NCBI GenBank assembly: GCA_947462115.1
Contig: CANHON010000168.1
Span: 1 to 9,411, forward strand
Direction of reading: 5' to 3'
Source: Deltaproteobacteria bacterium
GTDB lineage: Bacteria; Myxococcota_A; UBA796; UBA2385
DNA: 9,411 nucleotides
The translations under genes and the position numbers were made by a program. Below, one piece after another: positions 4,501 to 9,411 of this stretch (position 1 is the first letter of the stretch; each line of letters begins with the position of its first letter). A model generated the notes under the pieces. The model ran no database searches. It was not told where the DNA came from and saw only the letters and a list, made by a program, of their open reading frames with translations.

Positions 4501-7234
4501 GATCGGTGCCCGCGCTCCAGATGAGCTGGAGCGCGTCGATCCCAAAGGCGTCCCCTCCGGTCGGCGCGATCTCCACGCGGTCGATCGGCTCCGCGAAGGT
4601 CAGACCGACGAAGACACCGCCGGGCAGGTCATCTCCGCTGACCGGCACCCGGACGTCGGACAGCAGCTCCACCCCGTCGGCGCTGGCGCTCAGCCACGCA
4701 TCTCCCTGACCGTCCAGAACGACGAAGGACAGGGCGTCGACGGGCTCGCTGAGCTGGATGGCGAGGGGGTCCCCGGCCGAGGCCGGCACGTGGACAGCGC
4801 CCACCGCCCCCACCGCGGGCGCCCCCCACGCGGAGGCGGCCGCGACGAGGCCGGCGCCGGGCTCAAAACGCAGGCCCAGCGACCGGTAGCGATCGCGGAG
4901 ATTCGCGCCCAGCGGGGCGTCCTCGAAGTCCACGAGCGCGCCCGCCTCGGTGACATCGACGGTGCCGAGCTCGGCCCCGAGGTCGTAGGCCCATTCATCC
5001 GCGTCCGCGCGCAGCACGGCGAGGTCGTCGATCCAGCCGTCGCAGTCGTCGTCCTGGCCGTTGATCGCCTCGACGCCGGCCGGGCTGACCGCGGGGTCGC
5101 GGTCGTCGCAGTCGGGGCCGCCCTGGGCCATCGACAGGTATCCGTCGCCGTCATCATCGGGAAAGTCCGTCAGCACGGCGCTTCGATAGATCGCCCCGGG
5201 TCGAGAGAGGGCGGGGCCGTCGGCGAAGGGCGCCGAGGCCACGAGCACGAGGCCGCTGGAGCCGTCCGCGGGCGGGCCGATCAGCGCCGCCCGGCCGAGC
5301 GCGCCCCCGGTGTCGGCCCCGAACAGCACAAAGTCCGCGTCGCTGAGCAGGCCGGAGCCGGCCGCCAAGGGCGCATCCCACCGGGCCACCAGCCCAGCCC
5401 CCGTCGGACCGCCAAAACTCGCCGTCGGGGCGCCCACGACCAGGGTCGGCGCCCCGCCCAGCGCGTCCACCGCGAGGCTGGCCCCGAAGCTGGCGTTCGC
5501 GGCGTCCGACACCAAAACAACGTCCGCGTCGTCGCTCCCGAGCTCACCGACCAGTCCGCCGGCGTCCGAGAAGACCGAGACGCTGCCGGCGCGGGACAGC
5601 AGATCGCTGGCGCTCGGCGCGCCAAAGGCGACGTCCAGCAGGCCATCCTGATCGAAGTCGGCCAGCGCGACCGCCGCCCCGAGCTCGCCGCCCAGGGTCT
5701 GGCCGACGACGACGGCCCGCGCCGCCGACAGGGCCGACCAGCGCCCCGGCCCGGGATCGGCGAGCAGCAGACCCAAGCCGCTGTTGGTGAGCCCGGTCGA
5801 CAGGTCGCCGAGGCTGCCCAAGGCGAGCTCGTCGGCGCCGTCGAGGTCGAGGTCCCCCGCGGCGATCGCGAGGCCCAGCTCATCGCCGGCTTGCTCGCCG
5901 AGCAGCACCGTGTCGGCGTCGGCGAGCAGGTGCAGCCCGCGGTCAGCGCCCGCGCCCCGCCACACGAAGACGGCGCCGGCGTTGCTGTCCACCGTGCTCT
6001 CGGCGGGGGCGCCGATGATGAGATCGACGTAGCCATCGCCATCGACGTCCCCTGCCCCGAGCGCCGCTCCGGCCTCGCTCGGCGACCAGGACGAGACCAT
6101 GCGCCCGTCCAACGGCAGCGCCGGCCCGCGCAGCTCCAGCCGCGCGTCCGCCGGCACCGTCTGGCTCGCCGCCAAGGGGCCGCCGTCCAGCACAAAGACG
6201 GCCCCCGCGTCCGTCCGCGCAGAGTCATCCCCGGGATCGCCGATGATCACCTCAGCGAGGCCATCCCCGTCCAGATCGCGCAGCAGCAGGCCCGCCCCGG
6301 CGCGGGAGCCGCTGCGGGTCGCGCGGAGCTGCGCCGCGGCCCCGCCCAAAGAGCCGCCCCAGGCGCCGAGCCCCCCGCCGAGCAGCGCCACCCGCCCACT
6401 GGTCGGCGATCCGACCGCGATCTCCGCGAGACCATCGCCGTTGACGTCGCCCTGGGCGAGGGCTTGGCCGGCATAGCCGTTGGCAAGGGCGCCGATCCAA
6501 GGCGCCTCCAGCGCGTCCACGCTGCGGGCCGCGGCGGTCGGACGATCGGCGAGCACCCCGAAGACGGCGGCGCTCCCGCTCACCAAGCCGCCGCTGCAGG
6601 ACCAGGCGACGCCGGTCCCTGGGCCCGCCGCGACGCCGACCTGCGCGCCGGCGCCCCCATCCAGGCTTGGGTCCCCGAAGTCGACATCATCGAGCAGGAC
6701 TGCGATCTCGTCGCCATGCTCGGGCAGGAGCACCTGGACGTGGGCCCCGTCGGGCGCGGCGGGGTGCACGCCAGCCCAGTCGACCACCAAGGTCCGTCGC
6801 GGGTAGCGGCCGATGGTCCGGGCGTGCGCGGCGCCGGCCTCCCAAGGCTGCGCGAAGGCCGACACGCCGCTCCAGTCGCCAGCGCCGGGGCAGCCAAAGC
6901 TGCCGCTGCCCGGGTCGAAGATCAGCCTGCCGTCGTTGTAGACCGTGACCGACCGATGGCTCGTGCCGCCCCAGTCGAAGGCCCAGCCGAGGGGCAGGGT
7001 GGTGGAGGCGCCGGCCGCCAAGCCGAGGCCGCCGCCGCCGTCCATCGGGACCGGCGCGGTCGGCGGACCGCCAAGCTCCGCGTCGTCGGTGAAGCCGAGG
7101 CCCGCCGCGTCCGGGCCGCCCACCGTCGCGCCCGCGCGCAGGCCGAGGCCCACGAGGCCCACGACGCCAAAACCAGCCGCGCCCCAGGTGAGCGGCCGTC
7201 GAAGTGGGCGGGGGGCGCGCGGTTGTCTCGGCAT
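1520..7234 (-). CDS. Giant MYXO-CTERM surface protein with FG-GAP propeller and 15 MopE-type metal-binding repeats
   Basis: The product is 1904 residues. Order: signal peptide (Arg-rich 2-13, core 15-31, likely cut after AGA at 34-36); nidogen-like module (about 65-230; LPLGWAFDWGG, VYNDGRLIF, LVVDWAGV); seven FG-GAP blades (about 248-686), five with a calcium-type D-x-[DN]-x-D loop (D263, D320, D396, D461, D526), the last two degenerate; MopE repeat 1 (694-737); beta-sandwich-like module A (768-908); MopE repeat 2 (911-954); module B (976-1110); MopE repeats 3-15 (1111-1712); Gly/Ser/Asp-rich stalk (1713-1866); MYXO-CTERM (1868-1904) with Cys1871 and Cys1873, a hydrophobic helix and an Arg-rich end. 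The repeats follow DCDD...PGA.E.WYDG.D.DC..., with D-rich linkers resembling thrombospondin type 3 repeats, so calcium binding is likely; copper is possible because the family is named after MopE. In-frame TAG 12 bases upstream makes this the first ATG, but no Shine-Dalgarno is visible. Role inferred: surface adhesion or display. No enzyme domain is seen. Confidence 0.93.
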   Translation of the reverse strand: MPRQPRAPRPLRRPLTWGAAGFGVVGLVGLGLRAGATVGGPDAAGLGFTDDAELGGPPTAPVPMDGGGGLGLAAGASTTLPLGWAFDWGGTSHRSVTVYNDGRLIFDPGSGSFGCPGAGDWSGVSAFAQPWEAGAAHARTIGRYPRRTLVVDWAGVHPAAPDGAHVQVLLPEHGDEIAVLLDDVDFGDPSLDGGAGAQVGVAAGPGTGVAWSCSGGLVSGSAAVFGVLADRPTAAARSVDALEAPWIGALANGYAGQALAQGDVNGDGLAEIAVGSPTSGRVALLGGGLGAWGGSLGGAAAQLRATRSGSRAGAGLLLRDLDGDGLAEVIIGDPGDDSARTDAGAVFVLDGGPLAASQTVPADARLELRGPALPLDGRMVSSWSPSEAGAALGAGDVDGDGYVDLIIGAPAESTVDSNAGAVFVWRGAGADRGLHLLADADTVLLGEQAGDELGLAIAAGDLDLDGADELALGSLGDLSTGLTNSGLGLLLADPGPGRWSALSAARAVVVGQTLGGELGAAVALADFDQDGLLDVAFGAPSASDLLSRAGSVSVFSDAGGLVGELGSDDADVVLVSDAANASFGASLAVDALGGAPTLVVGAPTASFGGPTGAGLVARWDAPLAAGSGLLSDADFVLFGADTGGALGRAALIGPPADGSSGLVLVASAPFADGPALSRPGAIYRSAVLTDFPDDDGDGYLSMAQGGPDCDDRDPAVSPAGVEAINGQDDDCDGWIDDLAVLRADADEWAYDLGAELGTVDVTEAGALVDFEDAPLGANLRDRYRSLGLRFEPGAGLVAAASAWGAPAVGAVGAVHVPASAGDPLAIQLSEPVDALSFVVLDGQGDAWLSASADGVELLSDVRVPVSGDDLPGGVFVGLTFAEPIDRVEIAPTGGDAFGIDALQLIWSAGTDRDGDGFSDNDGDCDDRDPARYPGAPEDLGNYLDDDCDGVVDAGRSVVWPDPVDFGGGTGIDAQIIDFEGLTVGALPTEDYADLGVHLAGDLRVSTSAGAAGPRGLRLGRATGDGVELSFDEVQPALGFYAVGVVGALRVEGLVDGSVVYDELVVVDGDAVDEGVFVGLSFEYGVDALRLTNESAGDAWGIDDLIINVLGLDDADLDSFSERDGDCDDHDPEVFPGAVEVWYDGVDQDCSGGSDYDVDGDGYGSSAYGGLDCDDGSGEVSPDAAELWYDGVDADCDGLSDFDVDGDGFDSAAYGGSDCADGDSGVSPSAMEVWYDGIDGDCGEDDDYDADGDGVGGGPGGGGGGGAAPDCDDADPSVRPGALELWYDGVDSDCGGEDDFDADGDGFSSVAHGGFDCNDLRPEVNPAAPLDPCYDGVDQDCNGSNDFDCDQDGFNADGYGGLDCDDARDDVNPDAADPPRDGLDQDCDGSPEFDDDGDGFDGAEDGGPDCDDDDVAVSPAATEVWYDGIDQNCDLYDDFDADLDGARPVAWGGTDCDDTRSWVRVGARDLAYDGVDANCDGADDFDADRDGHRPLWLGGLDCDDNNAARRPGAAEVWYDGIDQNCDGRSDQDADLDGMDRVAAGGADCDDRDPSIGPGSLEIPLDGIDQDCDGLDDVDLDEDGALSAADCDDADATVRPGAPDPCYDAVDSDCAGDDDLDCDQDGVLPPAFGGLDCDDLDPAVRPGATDRWYDGVDSDCGGEDDDDRDGDGSAALARGGPDCDDGDPAVGPHVLSDGCDDQDNDCDGVRDEDCGGSSGGGSSGGGSSGGGSSGGGSSGGGSSGGGSSGGGSSGGGSTDGGSTDGGSADGAADGGGGGTGAGDGGTGTGGGGTGAADGGTGAGDGTADGAADGATDDGSSGADGGGSGADGGIGAGDGADGGDGANAGAEGGGGGPGASTEAGPSDPEKGAGCGCAGVQRGLGGGWLALLGAAGALRLRRTGRPRR
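1941..2100 (-). repeat. 15-bp tandem repeat encoding the (GGGSS)n stalk
   Basis: Ten consecutive 15-bp units run from 1941 to 2090, with a partial unit to 2100. The plus-strand consensus is GAGCCGCCGCCGCTG. Five units are perfect (2001-2075). The unit at 1986 and the unit at 2076 each differ by one base, and the two at 1941 and 1956 read GTCGGTG at the end. In the protein this gives eight SGGGS units followed by two TDGGS units, right after the last metal-binding repeat. Units this pure favour slipped-strand copy-number change in 5-residue steps that keep the frame, so the length of the stalk probably varies among strains. Confidence 0.95.
2099..3904 (-). repeat. Thirteen tandem MopE-type repeats (about 46 residues, 138 bp each)
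   Basis: Residues 1111-1712 form an uninterrupted array of repeats 3-15, with WYDG-type motifs recurring at about 46-residue steps (1141, 1187, 1233, 1285, 1332, and on). Most units have one Cys in DCDD and one in the xDC[DSG]G motif about 25 residues later, plus a D-rich D.D.DG linker and a GG turn. Units 7 and 13, and in part 15, have an additional Cys pair. Unit 5 carries a Gly-rich insertion, and unit 12 lacks the GG turn. Identical DNA blocks up to 31 bases are shared between some units, which points to duplication within the gene. Confidence 0.93.
3440..3472 (-). repeat. Poly-glycine codon expansion inside MopE repeat 5
   Basis: The linker of repeat 5 (residues 1255-1265) is GGGPGGGGGGG, encoded by a run of GGC/GGG codons. 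It lengthens this unit to about 52 residues against the usual 46. It sits in the loop between the D-rich motif and the next DCDD, where an insertion should be tolerated. Triplet slippage in a GC-rich run is the likely origin. Confidence 0.8.
3905..4933 (-). repeat. Duplicated beta-sandwich-like module, two copies separated by a MopE repeat
   Basis: Copy A is encoded at 4511-4933 (residues 768-908) and copy B at 3905-4309 (residues 976-1110), with MopE repeat 2 between them (4373-4504). Shared landmarks in order are: D-F-E near the start (VDFEDAPLG, IDFEGLTVG); a Y..LG motif (YRSLGLRF, YADLGVHL); GVFVGL[TS]F (residues 873-880, 1074-1081); and GDA[FW]GID (894-900, 1096-1102) near the end. This resembles the all-beta modules found near the ends of many exported proteins. 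Fold and ligand are inferred, not known. Confidence 0.7.
5177..6493 (-). other. Region encoding a seven-bladed FG-GAP (integrin-alpha-type) beta-propeller
   Basis: Residues 248-686 contain seven consecutive units at about 60-75-residue spacing. Units 1-5 have the calcium loop followed by a hydrophobic strand and a G[SD]P, GAP or GSL turn: GDVNGDGLAEIAVGSP, RDLDGDGLAEVIIGDP, GDVDGDGYVDLIIGAP, GDLDLDGADELALGSL and ADFDQDGLLDVAFGAP. Units 6 and 7 keep the strand and turn (TLVVGAPTAS, LVLVASAPFA) but have no Asp loop. Seven blades is the number expected for a closed integrin-alpha-like propeller, which generally serves as a ligand-binding or structural platform. Confidence 0.85.
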
Positions 7235-7347
7235 GTCACGAGGCTAGCACAGGCTCGCTCGGGCTGGAGCCCGTGGGGGCCACAAAGACAGCGGAGCTTG
7301 GCCTATGCTCGGCGCCAGGGCGGCGGCGGCCGCCCGCGGGGGCACGG
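7235..7347. promoter_or_regulatory. Divergent intergenic region between the giant surface protein and dctQ, with an inverted repeat
   Basis: These 113 bp must hold promoters for both directions unless the start of dctQ lies further upstream. CGGGCT-GG-AGCCCG at 7260-7273 is a perfect 6+6 bp inverted repeat with a 2-base centre, placed where one regulator could affect both genes. TATGCT (7304-7309) could be a -10 element for dctQ, but no recognisable -35 is spaced correctly. On the minus strand no clear -10/-35 pair is seen. Calls here are weak because GC-rich genomes give many chance palindromes and their promoters often deviate from the E. coli consensus. Confidence 0.3.
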
Positions 7348-7899
7348 ATGAGCGCGGGACAGCAGCAAGGGGGGCACCTCGACGAAGATCAGCCCCCCAA
7401 CGCCATCGATCGGCTGAGCCACCTCGCCGCAAAGCTCGGCGCGGCCTGCCTGCTCGCCATGGTCGGCCTCGGGCTGATCAACACCCTGGCGCGCTTCGTC
7501 GGGCGGGCGATCGGGGAGAACCTCGCCGGGAACGCCGGTCTGGAGGGGCAGTGGTACCTCTACAGCCTCGCGTTCTTGTTGAGCCTCGGCCACACCCTCC
7601 GCCGCGGCGAACACGTGCGGGTGGACGTGCTCAGCGCCAAGCTCCGCCCGCGGGTGCGGACGGCCATTGAGCTCGGCGGCGGCCTGCTCCTGCTGCTGCC
7701 CCTCTGCGCCTTCGCGATCGCGACGGCGGCGCCGATGGTGGCCCGGTCGATCGAGGTCTGGGAAGGCTCGCCCGACCCCGGAGGCCTGCCCCGCTGGCCC
7801 ATCAAGGCCCTGATCCCCTTCGCTTTTATCCTCCTCGGGGCCCAAGGCGCCGCCGAAGCCCTCCGCTCCGCCCGCGCGCTGCGGCGCGCCGCGCCATGA
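7348..7899 (+). CDS. dctQ: TRAP transporter small permease (DctQ type)
   Basis: This is a 183-residue membrane subunit of a TRAP (tripartite ATP-independent periplasmic) transporter. DctQ pairs with DctM in the inner membrane. Four hydrophobic segments are visible (about 31-50, 66-81, 108-130, 151-168), the expected topology. Family signatures are LGHTLRRGEHVRVDVL (80-95) after TM2 and SPDPGGLPRWPIKALIP (141-157) before TM4, the latter typical of the dicarboxylate / mannitol-chloroaromatic branch. The frame is open upstream to an ATG at 7204, but that would overlap the divergent gene and add 48 non-hydrophobic residues. ATG 7348 gives normal family length, though only a weak GGGGG lies before it. 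It overlaps dctM by ATGA, indicating translational coupling. Substrate is not predictable from the permease alone; an organic acid is the usual case. Confidence 0.92.
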   Translation: MSAGQQQGGHLDEDQPPNAIDRLSHLAAKLGAACLLAMVGLGLINTLARFVGRAIGENLAGNAGLEGQWYLYSLAFLLSLGHTLRRGEHVRVDVLSAKLRPRVRTAIELGGGLLLLLPLCAFAIATAAPMVARSIEVWEGSPDPGGLPRWPIKALIPFAFILLGAQGAAEALRSARALRRAAP

Positions 7900-9209
7900 T
7901 CGACCTCCCGCAGGCTTTGGCCGGGGCCATGTTCGCCCTCACCCTCGCGCTGATCTTCTCGGGCTACCCCGTGGCCTTTAGCGTCGGCGGAAGCGCGCTC
8001 ATCTTCGCCGTGATTGGCGTGGCTGGCGGTATCTTCGAGCTTGGTTTGCTCAACGCCTTCCCCGAGCGGGTGATGGGCATCCTCGGCAACCAGGTGCTCC
8101 TCGCGCTGCCGAGCTTCATCCTGATGGGGGCGGTGCTGGAGAAGAGCAGGCTCGCCGAGGACCTGCTCCTGAGCATCGGCGCCTTGTTCGGGCGCTTGCG
8201 GGGCGGCCTCGCCTTGGCAGTGGTCCTCGTGGGCACGCTGCTCGCCGCCGCGACCGGGGTGGTCGGCGCGAGTGTCGTATCCATGGGCCTGATCTCCTTG
8301 CCCGTCATGCTGGAGCGGGGCTACAGCCGGAGCCTCGCGGCCGGCGTGATCACCGCTTCCGGCACGCTGGGTCAGATCATCCCGCCCAGCGTCGTCCTCG
8401 TCGTTTTGGCCGATCAGCTCGGGGTGAGCGTCGGCGACCTGTTCGCCGGCGCGCTGCTGCCGGGGCTGATGCTCGCGGGGATGTACGCGGCCTACGTCGT
8501 TGGGATCAGCGCCCTGCGGCCCCACCTCGCCCCGCCCATCGACGTGGCCCGACCGCCGGCGGCCGCGCTCATCGCCGCAATGTTGCCCCCTTTGGCCCTG
8601 GTGGTGCTGGTCCTCGGCAGCATCCTCGTGGGGATCGCGACGCCGACGGAGGCGGGCGCGGTGGGTGCGGCCGGGGCAGCGCTCATCGCCGCGGCACGGG
8701 GGCGGCTGCGCAAAGGCGCGCTGTGGGCCGCCGCCGAGGAGACCGCCCGACTCTGCTCGATGATCATGATGCTGTTGATCGGCAGCACCTTGTTCGCGCT
8801 CGTTTTTCGCGGCTTCGACGGCGACTTGATGATGGAGGCCGCGCTCACCGGCCTGCCCGGCGGAGCGCTCGGCTTGATCCTCGTGACCAACCTCGTGCTG
8901 TTCGTGTTGGGCTTCTTCATCGACTTTTTCGAGATCTGCTTCATCGTGCTGCCGCTGCTCGTGCCTGCGGCGCGGCTGCTGGGCATCGACCTCGTCTGGT
9001 TCGGCGTGATGGCCGCCATGAACCTGCAGAGCAGCTTCTTGACCCCGCCCTTCGGCTTCTCATTGTTCTACCTGCGCGGGGTCGCGCCGCCGGAGCTCCA
9101 GACCCGCGACATCTACCGAGGCGTGGTGCCCTTTGTGGTGATCCAGCTGCTCGCGCTGCTGCTGGTCATCGCCTTCCCCGGCATCGTGACCGCGCTGGTT
9201 CCGGACTGA
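7896..9209 (+). CDS. dctM: TRAP transporter large permease (DctM type)
   Basis: The product is a 437-residue polytopic permease, the usual length for the family. DctM forms the substrate channel and couples uptake to an ion gradient. It accepts ligand from the periplasmic binding protein. Conserved stretches in order: SGYPVAFSVGG (22-32), LPSFILMGAVLE (71-82), RGGLALAVVLVGTLLAAATG (102-121), GLISLPVMLERGYSRSLAAG (131-150), GTLGQIIPPSVVLVVLADQ (156-174), GIATPTEAGAVG (246-257), and DFFEICFIVLPLLVP (343-357) through WFGVMAAMNLQSSFLTPPFG (368-387). No frameshift or missing block is apparent. The start codon lies inside the dctQ stop (ATGA at 7896-7899). The stop is followed after 5 bp by the stop codon of a convergent dctP, so the three parts of one transporter are likely encoded here on two strands. 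Confidence 0.97.
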   Translation: MIDLPQALAGAMFALTLALIFSGYPVAFSVGGSALIFAVIGVAGGIFELGLLNAFPERVMGILGNQVLLALPSFILMGAVLEKSRLAEDLLLSIGALFGRLRGGLALAVVLVGTLLAAATGVVGASVVSMGLISLPVMLERGYSRSLAAGVITASGTLGQIIPPSVVLVVLADQLGVSVGDLFAGALLPGLMLAGMYAAYVVGISALRPHLAPPIDVARPPAAALIAAMLPPLALVVLVLGSILVGIATPTEAGAVGAAGAALIAAARGRLRKGALWAAAEETARLCSMIMMLLIGSTLFALVFRGFDGDLMMEAALTGLPGGALGLILVTNLVLFVLGFFIDFFEICFIVLPLLVPAARLLGIDLVWFGVMAAMNLQSSFLTPPFGFSLFYLRGVAPPELQTRDIYRGVVPFVVIQLLALLLVIAFPGIVTALVPD

Positions 9210-9222
9210 GCCCCTCAGCCGG
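9201..9222. terminator. Hairpin spanning the stop codons of dctM and the convergent dctP
   Basis: CCGG-A-CTGAG-CCC-CTCAG-CCGG forms a 9-bp stem with one bulged A and a 3-base loop. The two stop codons lie within the arms (TGA at 9207-9209 on plus, TCA at 9215-9217 on plus for the minus gene). Symmetry means both transcripts can fold it. No T tract follows on either side, so it is not a classic intrinsic terminator. It may be a weak bidirectional terminator, an mRNA-end stabiliser, or chance. Confidence 0.4.
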
Positions 9223-9411
9223 CGCCGCCGACCGCTTGGGCATAGGCCAGCTCGGCCGCGCCGAACCATTGGGTCGAGGACGCTCGGTAAGAACGCCAGC
9301 TGTCCAACAGCGGCCGGATCGTCGGGTCTTTGGCGGCGTCCTCGTCGAGCATGGCCTCGCTGGCCGCTTTGGCCGCGGCCATGATGTCGGCGGGGAAGGG
9401 CCGCAGCTGCA
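9215..9411 (-). CDS. dctP: TRAP transporter substrate-binding protein (DctP type), C-terminal 64 residues
   Basis: The frame is open from the right edge to TGA at 9215-9217, so the N-terminus and signal peptide lie outside the window. The visible part begins QLRPFPADIMAAAKAA and continues with LLDSWRSYRASSTQWFG and a final AELAYAQAVGGAG. This matches the end of DctP family (Pfam DctP, periplasmic Venus-flytrap) proteins: an RPF-[PS]-x-[DE] strand, helices with Ala-rich faces, and a conserved D-S-[WY]...F/Y-R...W...E-x-A-Y ending. The protein would capture the substrate in the periplasm and deliver it to DctQM. Being convergent with dctM is unusual; most loci have dctP first in the same operon. 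Ligand-contact residues, such as the conserved Arg, lie upstream and cannot be seen. Confidence 0.85.
   Translation of the reverse strand, partial: QLRPFPADIMAAAKAASEAMLDEDAAKDPTIRPLLDSWRSYRASSTQWFGAAELAYAQAVGGAG

Noticed and set aside
7204..7347. An upstream ATG (7204) that would extend DctQ by 48 residues.
   Set aside because: The extension overlaps the start of the divergent gene, is not hydrophobic or conserved in character, and makes the protein longer than usual. ATG 7348 gives the usual size.
2762..7351. A 4.6-kb plus-strand open frame (1529 codons) fully antisense to the giant gene's repeat and propeller region.
   Set aside because: It is a by-product of GC-rich codon use and Asp-rich repeats: GAC read in reverse gives GTC (Val), producing a Val/Ala/Arg/Pro-rich sequence without domains. 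The minus frame has a signal peptide, recognised domains and a sorting signal.

Overview
The window is GC-rich bacterial DNA whose best taxonomic clue is the C-terminus of its largest protein. A Cys-Gly-Cys motif is followed by a short hydrophobic helix and an Arg-rich tail, which is the MYXO-CTERM sorting signal typical of Myxococcota. Asp-rich MopE-type metal-binding repeats and FG-GAP repeats in one large exported protein fit the same phylum. I infer an uncultured or poorly characterised myxobacterial relative; a species cannot be named from the sequence alone.

Layout. (1) 1-629, minus strand: the first 209 residues of an exported protein of unknown function, running off the left edge. (2) 630-730: a short divergent intergenic region. 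(3) 731-1486, plus strand: a rhomboid-family intramembrane serine protease. (4) 1520-7234, minus strand, tail to tail with the rhomboid: a 1904-residue exported surface protein. Its order is signal peptide, nidogen-like (NIDO) module, seven-bladed FG-GAP beta-propeller, MopE repeat, beta-sandwich-like module, MopE repeat, second copy of that module, 13 more MopE repeats, Gly/Ser-rich stalk and MYXO-CTERM. (5) 7235-7347: a second divergent intergenic region carrying a 6+6 bp inverted repeat. (6) 7348-7899 and 7896-9209, plus strand: the small (DctQ) and large (DctM) permeases of a TRAP transporter, joined by an ATGA overlap. (7) 9215-9411, minus strand: the last 64 residues of a DctP-type TRAP substrate-binding protein, convergent with dctM and separated from it by only 5 bp.

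How the genes relate. The TRAP genes encode all three parts of a sodium- or proton-coupled uptake system for a small organic acid, but dctP sits on the opposite strand rather than in the usual P-Q-M operon. The giant protein is probably a calcium-loaded adhesin or surface-display protein anchored through its C-terminus. The rhomboid beside it could be an unrelated neighbour or a protease acting on surface proteins; the sequence does not decide this. MYXO-CTERM proteins are known to be sorted by CPBP-family myxosortases, not rhomboids.

No tRNA, rRNA, CRISPR array, insertion sequence or phage gene was seen. The only stretches without genes are short (101, 33, 113 and 5 bp). I see no clearly new multi-gene system. 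The most unusual object is the giant mosaic protein and the internal evolution of its repeats.
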